Origin: Zygnema cylindricum
Lineage: Eukaryota; Streptophyta; Zygnematophyceae; Zygnematales; Zygnemataceae
Direction: 5' to 3'
Assembly: GCA_037447655.1 (NCBI GenBank)
Contig: JBBHKE010001687.1
Coordinates: forward strand, 380,975-444,974
Length of the DNA stretch: 64,000 nucleotides
The notes below the pieces were generated by a model. The model was given only the letters and a program-made list of their open reading frames with translations, was not told the origin of the DNA and did not search any database. How positions within the stretch are numbered: position 1 is the stretch's first letter; each line of letters starts with the position of its first letter. The position numbers and the translations under genes were made by a program. Below are positions 1-11,714 of the stretch, piece after piece.

Positions 1-206
1 CTTCAAAAAGTTTCGAAAAATACGGTGCAGCAAGACAAATTCTACATGTTGACAGCCGTCACGGGTACTGTCGACGTATACAATCGTCACAAAGTTAAGT
101 AACAATTTCGAGTAAACACATAGAGACACTTGAAATCCGGGTCTGCCGGATCCGCGCTAACAAATAAAATAAGTTCGCTAAGTTACAAGCACATGGGGCC
201 GTACTC
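1..206 (+). mobile_element. MITE family F1, right end only
   Basis: Right-hand 206 bp of a PIF/Harbinger-like non-autonomous element, cut by the window edge. It ends with a terminal repeat related to ACATGGGGCCGTACCC (here GTACTC) and is followed by TAA. It matches the last ~200 bp of the complete copy at 5170-5940. Both copies run into the same flank, so the surrounding segment was duplicated after this element inserted. Confidence 0.7.
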
Positions 207-209
207 TAA

Positions 210-1808
210 TAAAATGAAAGTTAAGTTTGTTTTGGTGGCCATTGTGTGGCATACCGTATTGTAGTAGCGCATTGTTAGTTTTGAAAGAAAACCAAGTTTG
301 TCATCCGTACACGAACTTGAATATGTCTACTTTGGTGCTAGACAGTATGGTGAATGGGAAACAAAGTGGAAACATGTATGGGAAAAGGAGTTTAAATCGA
401 TAGATTATAATCGTAGATTTAAGGGAGTTAAGTTACTTCAAATGAAGGAAACTATGGGTATTCATAATCAAGGCGTATCTGGGGAAACATTAAGTATACG
501 GCAAGGTTAGCATGTAATGGTTTTCAACAAAAATTGGGAGTAGATTTCAGTGAGATTTAGGATCGTGTTGTTAGATTTGTTTCTCTATGTGTAATCGCAG
601 CCATTGCGATGGTTGGAAAAAGCACATCCATCAACATTCTTAAATGGTGATTTTGTTTTTTCTTATGTAGGTCCTAGAGGGGAGTACGTCAAAACGTGGT
701 CTAAAGCAAGCACCCAAGGACCTCGTACTTGTGGGTACACAAGGTCTTGTTTGTACAAAATTTTCGGATGAAGGTGTGTACATTAAAAGAGATGGAGGTG
801 TGTTCATTAAAGGAGATGGAGAACTTCAGATTATATTTTCCTTGTACGTTAACTGATTTTCTATAACGCTTGACGGTTTTGTGTGTATAAGTTTATTGAA
901 GAAGTATTTTGGATTACATTTCAAAGTTAGGGATATGGGAATGTACGATATATTTTGGGAATCTAATTGATTCGAAAAAAATATCATGTTGATTAAGAAG
1001 CAATATTGTAAAAAATCGTTAGGTCCATTTTTTAGCGTGACTTTCCATGCTTGGATGTGAAGTCGCTTTCTGCGCTGTTAGATCCGTTAGATCCTGATTC
1101 TAAGGTATACCACAGTAAGTCCGAAAATTTGTGAACAATTGACGTACTATACTAAAAGGTGATTCGATGTTTGATTTACCTTACTGTTGGTACATGATCG
1201 GATATTTTGGCAACAGTTTCGGTAGTCTGCGGGTAAAGCGTCAACGGAAGTTCACTGAGAGGCAAGTATGATCTCCAAGTATCGCGTCTGGACAATGAAT
1301 TTAGGGCTTTTGTACACGTCGAATGGAATTTTGGAATGTTATTGATATTGAGATGCGGATTGGGGCATCGATTTTGATTTCGAAAAATTTAGGTTCTCCT
1401 AGTCTTTTCCCCTTGATAGAGCAACGATCCTCCTTTATCTAATCGTAATGCTGAATTCACAGTAGGTTGAGTAGATAGCCACATGCTATGCGACGAAGGC
1501 TTCAGTTTGGATTAAAGAAAGTTGGGGGAATTAGGGCTTGTGATTGGCTGCATGACTATCAAGTTTGGTAATGAGAAGATTTATAACCCTTGTAAAAATT
1601 CCGCTGGCGTGCAAAACATACACTTATTCAATGGCACTTTGTTACATGATTTGGTGAATACTAAAGAGTTATAGTACAACCATGTGATTACAACGCAAGA
1701 GGCTACCAATCTGTTGGCGAAATCAACGATGTATGATGTATTTGTGAAGGCGTGACTAAGGTTAGGGTTATTTCGGGTGTTTACCTATTTTTACAGCAAG
1801 AGGGGGAA
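210..1808 (+). pseudogene. Degraded Ty1/copia pol relic (element G)
   Basis: Heavily decayed reverse transcriptase to RNase H region, read across several frames with stops. Bases about 480-600 recall the copia block 'YKARL...GF.QK.GVDF.E.YDPVVRFVS'. About 840-960 recalls the region after the active site, and 1560-1760 the RNase H tail. A purine run (AAGAGGGGGAATG, about 1799-1811) just before the LTR start at 1809 fits a polypurine tract. No open frame survives. The first ~750 bp are repeated at 5740-6490. Confidence 0.6.
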
Positions 1809-2224
1809 TGTTAGGTTCAATGTGCAATCGGCGGATCGGTCAAAGTCGTGTTTAAATATTATTTTATAAGATGTATGTTTCTGCTTAGTATTAATGTTGT
1901 TTTGTGCGTAGGTCGTGGAAGCAAGTCAACTATCCAGCGCATGTTTGTTTCGCAAATTGTGTCATGCATTAGCATTTGGCGTCCAAGTGTTAAAAGGAGA
2001 GTATGTGGGCTTTCGTCTAAAAGGATCGATAAAATACTCTGAGCTCACTTACAAACACCTATAGCAGCAAAAGCATTCAGAGTATAAAACATTACATCAA
2101 CATTGAAGAGACATTTCGGAAATTTCTCATATTATTAAAAATCCGAAATTACAAATTTGCTTCTCTGTCTCTTATGTTACTCCATATAATCCTCCAATTT
2201 CTCATTGATTGATTAACACACAGT
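1809..2224 (+). repeat. 3' LTR of copia relic G
   Basis: Starts TGTTAGGTTCAATGTGC directly after a polypurine tract. The same start recurs at 4985. The end is set by the abrupt switch to a different copia sequence at about 2225, so the right boundary is approximate. Unlike the 4985 copy it has no MITE inside. Confidence 0.55.
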
Positions 2225-2225
2225 C

Positions 2226-2706
2226 ATGGTATATTTTTTGAAAAACAAGTCAGAAGCTCAAGATTGTTTTAGACAATATAAAGCGTGGAGCGAAAAACTC
2301 CATGAAACTCCAATCAAGAGAGTAAGGAGTGACAACGGTGGAGAGTATACTTCTAACCAGTTTGAGGATTTTCTGAGGGAAGATGGGGTCCAACACCAAA
2401 AGACAGTTCCGGAAAATCCGAACACAATAGGGTAGCTGAAAGGTTAAATAGAACACTAAGTGATAGTGCTAGAAGTATGTTGTCAGATAAAAAGATAGGA
2501 AAAAGGTTTTGGGCAAAAACAATGAACTGTGCTAATTACCTCAAGAATAGAGTTCTTACTTCGGCTATAAAAGATCAAACACCTTATGAGAGATGGACAA
2601 GCCGGAAACCAGACATATCTCACTTAAAGGTTTTCGGCAGTCAAGTATTCAGTCTTGATACAGATCGGTCTAATTGAAAGCTAGATCCTAAAGGAAAACC
2701 GGGATA
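2226..2706 (+). pseudogene. Copia integrase fragment, family of elements A and D
   Basis: Fragment of the integrase catalytic core. It contains 'SDNGGEYTSNQF', the second acidic region of the DDE triad, and the downstream 'KKIGKRFWA...NCANYLKNRVLTSA' region, closely matching element A. It is broken by a frameshift near 2430 and stops near 2675, and has no LTR of its own. It lies upstream of the GT37 exons, probably in an intron of that gene or in the lost 5' part. Confidence 0.75.
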
Positions 2707-2894
2707 TTAGACTATGTCAGTCTGATATAGTCAAGTCTATTTTGAGCTGTTTTGAAAACGATCGATCTTGGATATTTGACATAGTCAACATTTTTCGAAA
2801 AATAGTACTATTATGAATTTTTAAACTATGTTGTCTATCTTGACTATTTTGGCTTTATTGACTTTGTTAAATGCTGGTTATGTTGACTCTTTTG

Positions 2895-3352
2895 TAGTGT
2901 TGTGTATCGACAGGGTTTTGCCGATAACCGATATGTAACTTTTTTTGGCTTGCCGATTATTGATATATTGGAACAATATATCGACACCGGTGTTATCGCC
3001 GATAAAAAACCGATAATATCGGTTTAATATCACGATAACACCGGTACCGATAACTATCAGCGATAAGTGTACGGTTCGTAAGGTTTATTCCGTCGTACTG
3101 AACCGCTGTTATTCCGTTACACACATTACGGAACAGATTGTTACACGTGGCATACCATGCTATATACAGTTAAAAATATAATACCGTATATTATATAATA
3201 CTATTATATAGCGTACTATATTTTTTCCACTTATCGCCGATATGGAATTTGTTGGACTCGGAGCGATAAATCGGAACCCCTGACTGTTCAATAACCGATA
3301 ACTATCGGTATCACTGTTATTGCGATAAATTTCTTGCCGATACACAACACTA
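2895..3352. mobile_element. hAT-type MITE (family F4)
   Basis: A 458-bp element with terminal inverted repeats TAGTGTTGTGTATCG / CGATACACAACACTA. It is flanked by CTCTTTTG (2887-2894) and CTCTTTGG (3353-3360), an 8-bp target duplication with one mismatch; 8 bp is the hAT superfamily size. The interior is rich in short CGATAA/TATCGG palindromes and has no transposase. It ends only 49 bp before the splice acceptor of the first visible GT37 exon. Confidence 0.75.
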
Positions 3353-3401
3353 CTCTTTGGACTACGTTTTGAAACCATTCTTCATGTGTTTTTGCACTCA
3401 G

Positions 3402-6400
3402 GCACAAAGCATATTTCGTGCTTCGGTATAATGCAGCAAATGAGGATTTGATCTTTTTTTGTGATGAAGCCCAACTTGTATTACATGACATTCCATGTAT
3501 GATGTTGAATCAAGGACGTTATTTTGGACCTCACTTTGCCGGAATGAAATCCTTTCGACAAGACATTGAACGCTGGTATCCCACAAGGTGTGTTGATGTG
3601 AAACTAAAAACTTAGGGTTCTTTAGGGTTCTTTTTCGCAAAAATGTTTGAATTTGAAAGTGTATGTGAGAAAAAGAATGTTGCTCATGCAGATGTTAGTC
3701 TGTTCTTGCTTTTGAAATATTTGGAGGAGGTTATAATAAGTTAATGACATTTGAGCTTTATAGCAAACAACATAATTTCCATGAATGTGTGCATTTGGTT
3801 TGACGAGTATAACGCCTGCTACACAGGGAGAGGGAGAGGGAGTGGGAGAGTGAGAGGGAAAGGGAAGGGAGAGGGAGAGGGATTGTGGGGGGAGTGGGAG
3901 AGTACTGCGTTGTTGGGGAATGTTGTTCCTTATACCCTAGGGGCCTTTTTCTTGACTTATTGTCCGTCTCCCTTCACTACAGGGTTGTATATCCCCATTT
4001 GGCACGCTACCTCATACATCCCAAAGACAAATACTGGGATCGTATAACTAACCACTATAATGCTCATCTCAGGTACACCTCACACATGAACGCTGAACGT
4101 TATGAATTTTTTGAAATTTCTTTTTAGAACACTCCATTTGGATTTCTGTTTTCTTATCAAATAATGGGTGCACCAGTGACGAGAATTTGGTTTTAAATTA
4201 CGGCAAAATATGTTTTAATGAGCATTAGCTTTAATGGACCTAAGCACACCAGCAGCCAAAGTATTATATAACTCATGGTGCTCAAATTTACAGAAAGATC
4301 ATAAAAAAGTATATGTATGAGTTAATAACTCCTTATAGGTTGTTTTTGACTATTATTTTTTTTCAATTCCCAAACTCAAACCGGATCTCCTACATAAAAG
4401 TAACAAGAAAAAGGACATAGTAATGCACAGAAGATGACTGACAAGGTTTTCAAAATCTTAATCTCGTTTCTAAAATCCTAATCTCATAATTAAAATCTTA
4501 ACTTCAATCAGAGGGTGATCGTCAACCTGAAACTGAGCTTCAATCTCACTATTTTATACCAACTTCCCTTTCCATGCTGGACAGAGGGGCCCAAAAACGC
4601 ATTGGTTTGCAAATTAGAACATTCTCGGAAAATGATTGGTGGGCCAATGAAAAAGTTCTCAAATGTGTTGTAAATGTAAGCCACTATTTGCCGCACCCAA
4701 AACAGATTATGGAACAGAACGCAACAACGAAAAGCCAATCACCAATTTCAGATAATGGTACTGCGTCTCCAACAATTGCCGTTTTTGTGGCTTCTCTCCA
4801 TGGTGGCCATCTCGAGTTTTTAAATGCAACCTATCAAGACGGTTTTGCTGCAGATGGGTCTTTCATCACCTTCCACTCGTGAGTACCCAATCTTTAGGTT
4901 TAACGGATAAAAAACATGAAGATACTAGACGCTTTTGTTTACACTTCAGTATTAATTCTTCCATATCTAATTATTCATCATCCATGTTAGGTTCAATGTG
5001 CGAATTGGTGAATTTGCCGAAATTGCGTCTATGTATTATTTTGTACAATGTATATTTCGATTCAATATTAATGTTGTTTCTTACCTGGTACCATTTTATC
5101 GACACAGCGCACATGTTTGTTTCACAAATTATTTTGTCCCGCGAACGTGTCTTCGCGTTTGGCGTCTAAGGGTACGGCCCCATGTGGCTAAGTACGGGTT
5201 TTTTTGTCTTTTTCCTTTAAAACTTAGCGCCGTACTGCTAAAAATGCAACCTTACAGAGAAATTACAAATTTGTAGAGAACGATTTGTATCATCCTCGAA
5301 CTCAAGATGTACAAAAAATTGTCGTCTTGTGTTTTTCCGACCCACTGTCACGTCATCTTCAAACTTATCATAAAACACATCGGTGATGTGTTTTAAATAA
5401 AGTAGAACCATATTCACAAATAGGAAAACTTATTCTCACGTGTGAAAAGTATTCATAATTTTTTGATGACGGAATAAAGTACAAGGTTGTTCGTTTTTGT
5501 CCGCATGCACCTTGTACTGTTTTTTTTGAAAAGGTCTCAATGGTGCAGTGTCATTTCACGTAAAGGTGAAAAATTTGCGATGTGAAAAATTCCCGAAGTC
5601 ATGACGGCCGGACGGGAGAGGTTTACGCAAAGGTATGTCGTACAGCCACGGCTGCGAGGCTGTACGTTTACGATATCACGCAATGACATACGACAAACCA
5701 TATCGTTTCAAAAATTACGATGTTTCTTGCGACGCTTCAAAAAGTTTCAAAAAATACGGTGCGGCAAGACAGATTGTACATGTTGACAGTCGTCACGGGC
5801 ATTGTCGACGTATAGAATCGTCACAAAGTTAAGTAACAATTTCAAGTAAACACATAGAGACACCTGAAATCCGGGTCTGCCGGATCCGGGGTAAAAAACA
5901 AAGTAAGTTCGCTCTGTTACAAGTACATGGGGCCGTACCCTAATAAAGTGAAAGTTAAGTTTGTTTTGGTGGCCATTGTGCGGCGTACCGTGTTTTGGTA
6001 GCGCATTGTTAGTTTTAAAAGAAAACCAAGTTTGTCGTCCGTACGCCAACCTGAATATGTCTACTTTGGTGTTAGACAGTATGGTGAATGGGAAACTAAG
6101 TGGAAATGTGCATGGGAAAAGGAGTTGAAATTGATAGATTATAATCGTAGATTTAACGAAGTTAAGTTACCTCAAATGAAGGTAACTATGGGTTATTCAT
6201 AATCAAGGCTCATCTGGGGAAACATTAAGTATAAGGCAAGGTTAGCATGTAAGGGTTTCCAACAAAAAGTGGGAGTAGATTTTATTGAGATTTACGATCC
6301 TATTGTTAGATTTGTTTCTTTATGTATAATCGTAGCCATTGCGATGGCTGGAAAAAAGCACATCCATCAACATTCTTAAATGGTGATTTTGTTAAGTTCT

Positions 6401-8345
6401 TATGTAGGTCCTAGAGGGGAGAACGTCAAAACGTGGTCTAAAGCAAGCACCCAAGGACCTCGTACTTGTTTTACACAAGGTTTTGTTTGGTTTTAGTGAA
6501 AATTCTCGCTACTATTCTTAGAGTGTTCCAATGGTCGAAAACAAAATTATTCCTTAATTCTTTGTTACTTTGTTTTTGTGACAGTTGTAAGCGTTTACAA
6601 AACTCGCAAGAAATTGTCGAAGTCGACAAAAATAGCAACAGTTGTAGACGTCGACAAAACTAGCAACAACTGTAGACGTCTACAAATGTATGTTGACACT
6701 TTGTCGACTTATTGTGACATCGAAGGTTTCTCCGTGACATTGTAGACGTGAAAGAGATATTGAGTGTGAGGTAGTGTGAGTGGGAAAGTGAGAGAGAGAG
6801 TTTGGAGGAGAGCGAGAGAGGCGCCTTCAAGGACAACTCTTTTGCAAGAGGATAATTGTTGCCAAGGACCCGGAAATTTCTTTTTTCTGTACAGGTTGGG
6901 CAAACATTTTTTTGTGTTCTCTCCCTCGTGCAAAAAAAAAAAAAACGTGTGAAGCACGCGACAACGTTTTCCCATTCGTTGCTCAAGTGCTACTTTTAAT
7001 AAAATCGACTCTTAAGTAAAAGTTTGAAGATGAGATGGCGTGACATGGTAGTGGCTCAAAAAGAGAATAACGCCTAATTGTCGTACATTATAAGTTTCAA
7101 GATGACCTAAGATGTACAATGGTTTTCACTCATTTTCTGTACGATGGAAGATTCTCTAGTTGCACGGTCAGGAAATCGGGAGAACAAGAACCTTACTTTA
7201 ACACATGGGCACATAACCTTAGTTTTGTGCAGGTTAGTCTTGTGCAGATTGTGTAGCAAAATTCAAAGTCAGAGAGGAAAGAGAGCTTTTGTAAAGGAAA
7301 GCCTTCGAGTAATATAATTATATTGGTCGAATCTGTTTACTTTTGTGATGATGGCAATGAGTGAATGTTTATTGTGACCTTCTAGTGGTGAATATTTGCG
7401 TTGCTCAACACTCTGCTTATGGAATGATCCTATCAATCCATACTTCATAAGGTTTTATCATTCCTGTTGTTGAAAGGGAATGTAAAATTAAAACTATAAA
7501 TCTATGTGCATATGGAGTTGGTGATAAATGCTTTATGACCCCCGTTTTATTTTTTCTATCTCTCTCGTTTGAAAATTCTGGTGTGCCTCTTCCTTTTCTT
7601 TCCATTTCTCTCCCACTCCACCTCTCTCTATCCATCTCCCCTTCTTCCACCTCTCGTTTACCTGCTTTCTTGTCTCCTTTTCTCACTATTCCACCTTCTT
7701 TCTCTTGAATATGTCCTTACTCTTCTCTCTGCTTTCCCAATCCGAACCTCGTCCTCCTTTTCCTAAGCCTTCTCCCTTCTCCCTCATCCACATGTCCCTC
7801 TCCCTCTCCCGCTTTTTTGTTAACTCTTTTCCTTTGGTTTCCCCCTTTTCTTCCTTTTCTTTTTCCCACTACATCACAACATTTCCCGGTGATATAGAAT
7901 AGGAAACGTGAATAGAGAAGGCTATGATTTGGAGCACCATGCCTTGGCGATGATGGACATATGGATCCTCAGTTTCTGTGACGTCATTCAAACCAGTGAA
8001 GTTTCAACTTTTGGCGAATTATCGGCCGCCTTAGCCGGTGTTCGTCCCTTTGTCATGAATATTGTTCAACGACCTCGCTCTAGTTGGTTACCCAAGAACC
8101 GGGGTTGCATGTTACCGGCAAACAAGACCTCGATTAACCCAAATGGCTTTGATTGGAGAGAGAATAATTTGCCACTTTGTGCACAGGCAATGTCAATCGA
8201 CCCGTGTGCAGAGGCCCCTCTAATGCGGAAGTGCGCCCCCACTGGCCACGATTGTTTGGCGGGACAACCGGACTACATACAGGCGTGCAAAACAGGTTCG
8301 CCATTCTACTGGCAAATTATTGACAGTACGAACAAAAATGGTTGA
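3402..8345 (+). CDS. GT37 fucosyltransferase (xyloglucan/AGP FUT-like), C-terminal exons
   Basis: Four exons join in frame at canonical sites: 3402-3587, 3983-4072, 4585-4878 and 7898-8345. Introns begin GTGTGT, GTACAC and GTGAGT and end in AG. Together they give about 340 residues with no internal stop. GT37 landmarks appear in order: 'FFCDEAQLVL', 'HLARYLIHPKDKYW', 'KRIGLQIRTF', 'VFVASLHGGHLE', 'VSTFGELSAALAG', and a Cys-rich tail with 'CAQAMSIDPC'. The family are Golgi type II membrane enzymes moving L-fucose from GDP-fucose to wall polymers. Usual length is roughly 500-560 residues, so the membrane anchor and first ~200 residues are missing; upstream sequence is only transposons. The acceptor substrate cannot be told. 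The last intron (3.0 kb) carries an LTR fragment, a MITE and a copia relic. It could be a live gene with distant 5' exons or a 5'-truncated pseudogene. Confidence 0.82.
3824..3902 (+). repeat. (GGGAGA)n-like purine tract
   Basis: About 80 bp of GGGAGA/GTGGGAGA repeats inside the first visible GT37 intron (3588-3982). Confidence 0.8.
4985..5169 (+). repeat. LTR fragment of copia family G, cut by a MITE
   Basis: Starts TGTTAGGTTCAATGTGC like the LTR at 1809 and stays alignable (for example GCGCA/GCGCATGTTTGTTTC... and TTTGGCGTC) until the F1 MITE insertion at 5167. It lies inside the long GT37 intron. Confidence 0.6.
5170..5940 (+). mobile_element. Complete F1 MITE (PIF/Harbinger-like), 771 bp
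   Basis: Terminal inverted repeats GGGTACGGCCCCATGT / ACATGGGGCCGTACCC, with TAA on both sides (5167-5169 and 5941-5943), a 3-bp target duplication typical of PIF/Harbinger elements. No transposase is encoded. Short open frames inside are fortuitous. This is the best reference copy in the window. Confidence 0.85.
5944..6490 (+). pseudogene. Copia RT relic, second copy of the segment at 207-750
   Basis: Near-parallel copy of 207-750: the same junction with the F1 MITE, the same decayed reverse transcriptase block (about 6220-6330), and the same GGGGAGAACGTC/GGGGAGTACGTC stretch. No long frame survives. It lies within the GT37 intron. Confidence 0.6.
6622..6677 (+). repeat. Two-unit 28-bp tandem repeat
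   Basis: Two 28-bp units beginning GTCGACAAAA.TAGCAACA, at 6622-6649 and 6650-6677, with a third GTCTACAAA start after them. Within the GT37 intron. Confidence 0.7.
7560..7890 (+). repeat. Pyrimidine-rich intron tail before the last GT37 exon
   Basis: Long C/T-rich stretch (CTCTCCC, TTCTTTC) immediately upstream of the acceptor at 7897. It may act as an extended polypyrimidine tract or be a decayed microsatellite. The rest of the intron (6700-7560) shows no gene. Confidence 0.5.
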
Positions 8346-9790
8346 AAGGATCGGCGGGTTTTGTAGGATTGATAGCACTCGCTTTGGGAGGTTGATCGGA
8401 TAAGAATCCATATAATTAAAGGGTTATGCCGTTATTTAGTAGAATTGCATATGTGAGTTAGTCAGTTTCACATGAGGTGTGTAGTGTTTGTAAGTTAGGT
8501 GAATCACTTTCAAAAACCGGTAAGAAAACTGAGGCTTAGATTATGGCAATGTAGCTCTTAGTTTGGGCATCTTAAAACAGAAAGTTGTCATGGGTGTTTT
8601 CATGTGTAACATGTCAGTATGACTAATTGTTGTTTGTTGGTATCGCAATTATGTTTGCGGACCAAGGAAGTAGAGAAATGTACTTACAGATTTTGTGAAA
8701 ACAAACCCAATTTTTGCAGAGATGGGAAGGAATGATTGAATGCTAGCCGTAGGCCCAGACTTGGGGAACCTTGGTGTTCCACAATGATTTTTATGAAATG
8801 TGTTGTTAATGCTCTTTTTTCCTTGTCTTTACTATGCACATGTACAACGTTGTTTGCTATTTTCACTTGTATTGATTTCTTTTTTCTCATTCCGTTTTGT
8901 TTTTCGCTACTGTTTTTTTTCTTTCCTTCTTCTCTTGCGATTCTTTTGAGGATGTTGCTCACTTCAACTCTGTTGTTGGTTATATCACTAATATTGCTAG
9001 TTACAACATTTTTTTTAGCCTTGGTACTCGTTGTTTGCCCCCGTCGTTGTTGTTTCCACCTTAACATCCCCCTTCATAACAGGGACGTTGTTCAATTATT
9101 ATTTATTGTCTTTTAAAATTTGAACTTCAACTCTGGGTGACATTTACGGTGTTTAAACCGTGGTCCACATATTTCTTATAATTTGAACTACACTAAAAAG
9201 TGAGTAAGGTTCGTACTTTGTAGGACTTGTGCAGGAACTTGCCATTGGCATCAAATTTGTTGGCATTTGAACAAGCATGTGCGTATTTTTTAAAGTTTAG
9301 TATTATGGTGAGAAACGATGTCACAATCTTCGGAATACCTTGTTGGACAAGTTTGTTTTACTCGATGTAAGAGTTGATGTCCAAAAATACACACAAGTAC
9401 TAAAATGGTATAAAATGGTACGATTTGATGGCAATACGTATTGACTACCTTTGACTACCTTCGACTTTTGACTACTGATAGTGGACCTAGCAACCTAATA
9501 TAATGTGGAAATGATAAGCGCATGCGTTATTCTGGTTGGGCACAAGCGCCTACGTCAGCTTATACTAAATTGCATGATTTGCCTATCAGTTCATTGACTA
9601 CCTTCGACTTGTGAATTAATGTACTTAACAGGTTAGACTTTTGTCTTACTTTTTTCAGTCAGTCGTCATATGAAAACAACAATCGACACAGCAGTCCAAG
9701 TTATTAGTCTTCAGAAATTGCAAGCATCACATGCAAAAGAAAGCAAAGTTTAATCAGTAAAGAGAAGCTTCCTCTAATTTTGTGAGGAGA
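8346..9790. other. Intergenic, no supported gene
   Basis: 3' flank of GT37. A T-rich stretch gives a hydrophobic 126-residue frame at 8736-9116 and an opposing 127-residue frame on the minus strand. Neither has a recognisable domain, and both look compositional. No repeat end was identified. Confidence 0.4.
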
Positions 9791-9861
9791 ATGAGTGGAG
9801 CAACGTTCTATTTTCCAATCACCCTGTTTCATCTCTCACCCTCAAAACCTTGAAAAAAATG

Positions 9862-10075
9862 AAACGGAGAGGGTAGAGAGAGAGGAAGATGAAAAAGGAG
9901 AGAAAATAGAGGGAGGAGGAAAGACAGAGGGAGAGGGAGAAGGAGAGGGAGAAAGCAAGGGAGAGGGAGAGAGTGAGGGCAGGCTGCTTTATCTCTCTCT
10001 AAAGAAGAGAGGGAGAGGTAACCAAAAAAAAAACTTCTTCTCCTCTCTCCCTCTCCCTTTAACTTGTATCTCTCT
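9862..10075. repeat. Purine tract followed by pyrimidine tract
   Basis: GGGAGA-type purines (9862-10015), then CTCTCCC-type pyrimidines (10037-10075). This is an imperfect inverted repeat able to form a hairpin or triplex. The open frame through it (9795-10136) is low-complexity Glu/Gly/Lys and is not treated as a gene. Confidence 0.6.
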
Positions 10076-10324
10076 CCACACCGTCTCCTTTAACCTTTTT
10101 AGGTTTTTAAAAAACGTGAAAGAAAAAATAGAATAAATGAAAGAAGGGTGCGCCTGTTGCTCTCCTAAATAAAATAAAGTGAAAGGGGAGTTTCACTCCA
10201 ATGATTAAACATGGCTTCCGCACTACACTTTTATTTAAATGTGATGCGTACAGATTCAAAAGCATAACTTTTGACCACCCGTGACGATTATTGTCTTCGT
10301 TTGAATGGAATGTTTGTACTAGCG

Positions 10325-10795
10325 CAGGTACTTAATGACTCATACGGAAAGTTTCCTACAAAAAATGAATTTTGAAAACCAAAGTAATAATTTTAAAACG
10401 GAATGATAAAAAGCCGCGACAACCTTTGAAGGTCGATAGATGACAAAAGAAGCGTGAGAGGATAATTTTGTTGGACTTGCATCCACCGTGGCGGAAGGCG
10501 CATGGCCTATACAACGTGTTGGGGTGTCATCGCGCATTTATCGTGGATATTTTTTTCTTTTACAAGTGTACCAATTATACACGTCTAGTGTGTGATGAGT
10601 TTCTTCGTGAGGACACTATCCACACACTGGATGGTTTGCGCGATTCCTCCGCCAATTTGAAAAAGCAAAAAAGTGAGTGGTCAAGCTTTATGCCCGTACG
10701 CTTAGGGAATCGTGACAAGTTTTCGGTAAACACGTTTTGTACGAAAATGGAAGGCGCGCAGTAAACAACCTTACTATTTTGCTAATGGTGGTCCG
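10325..10795 (+). mobile_element. Decayed F3 MITE copy
   Basis: Aligns along most of its length with the F3 interior at 49690-50160: the ACTCATACGGAAA.TTT start region, the CGTGGCGGAAGGCGCATGG block, and the inverted GTGTGTGATGAG / CCACACACTGGA arms. Ends are eroded, so the borders are approximate. Confidence 0.55.
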
Positions 10796-10799
10796 CCTT

Positions 10800-11710
10800 C
10801 AATCATTTTTTTTTGTTCAGGTAAAGTGGCACCACTGTGTCACGGGCATTGCGAGATTGTCGTGATGGGCAAGTAACGCCAAATATCGCGCCGTGGAAGC
10901 ATCTTGGATATTTTTGTGAAACGCCAGCTAAGATCCATGCGGGGCATTTGTGTAGATGCCATTCGACCTTCGCGATGCTTAGTCGCATGAAAAATAGATG
11001 TTGTCAAAGATTCAGCCTGGTGGAGTCCCAACATGACGACAGGCGGAGTCCCAGCATAATGACAATGAATGACAACGACAACAGTCATTTCTCGCTACAA
11101 GTGACATCTCTCGTGTAATAGATGCTACCACCAAAGAGGCTCCGACAGCGAATTCTACATGTCAAAGATGATAGAAAGACATCACGCTAAAAGGGCATCC
11201 AAAAATTTACACATCTTTACAAAGAGTGGAAACGTGAAAAAATCTTCAAATATTGAAAGAATTACAAATGTTTCACTAATAAAAGTCATATATTTCATTA
11301 TATCTTTTACAATATTTTCTTCCTTCTCCTTTGTGAATACTATACAATAAAATAAACTCCTACTAAAACAATTCTTACGACCGACTACAAAGAACCACTT
11401 ACTCTTCAAGACAAATTGAACGTGACGACGCCAAAATAATGGCGGATGTGTGCCTAACAAAGCATTTGACACCGAAATTGAAGGTCGCAGGCTACAATAA
11501 AAGGCAACAAGTACACCGCAGTGAATAACTCGAAAAACTGTACCGGAAATATGCAACGTGCAAAATAATAAACTCATAAAACTAAAACTGAAACCAGGCT
11601 TCACAAACCTCTAACTAAGGCATAGGATGTAACAAAGGATATATGATTTCCACAGCGAACATACCAACCTCTCTCTTCGACGTAGAAAATTTAAAATAAA
11701 AATCATGTTA
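10800..11710. other. Intergenic, no supported gene
   Basis: Only short overlapping frames on both strands. The longest (11182-11604, minus, 140 residues) matches no family I recognise. No repeat ends seen. Confidence 0.4.
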
Positions 11711-11714
11711 ACCC

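Noticed and set aside
298-510. A 70-residue host protein
   Set aside because: The frame runs into a decayed copia RT block that is repeated at 5944-6490.
8684-9116. Overlapping 126- and 127-residue frames on opposite strands
   Set aside because: The plus frame is a T-rich hydrophobic string, the minus frame is its Lys-rich mirror; neither has a domain, splice context or homology I recognise.
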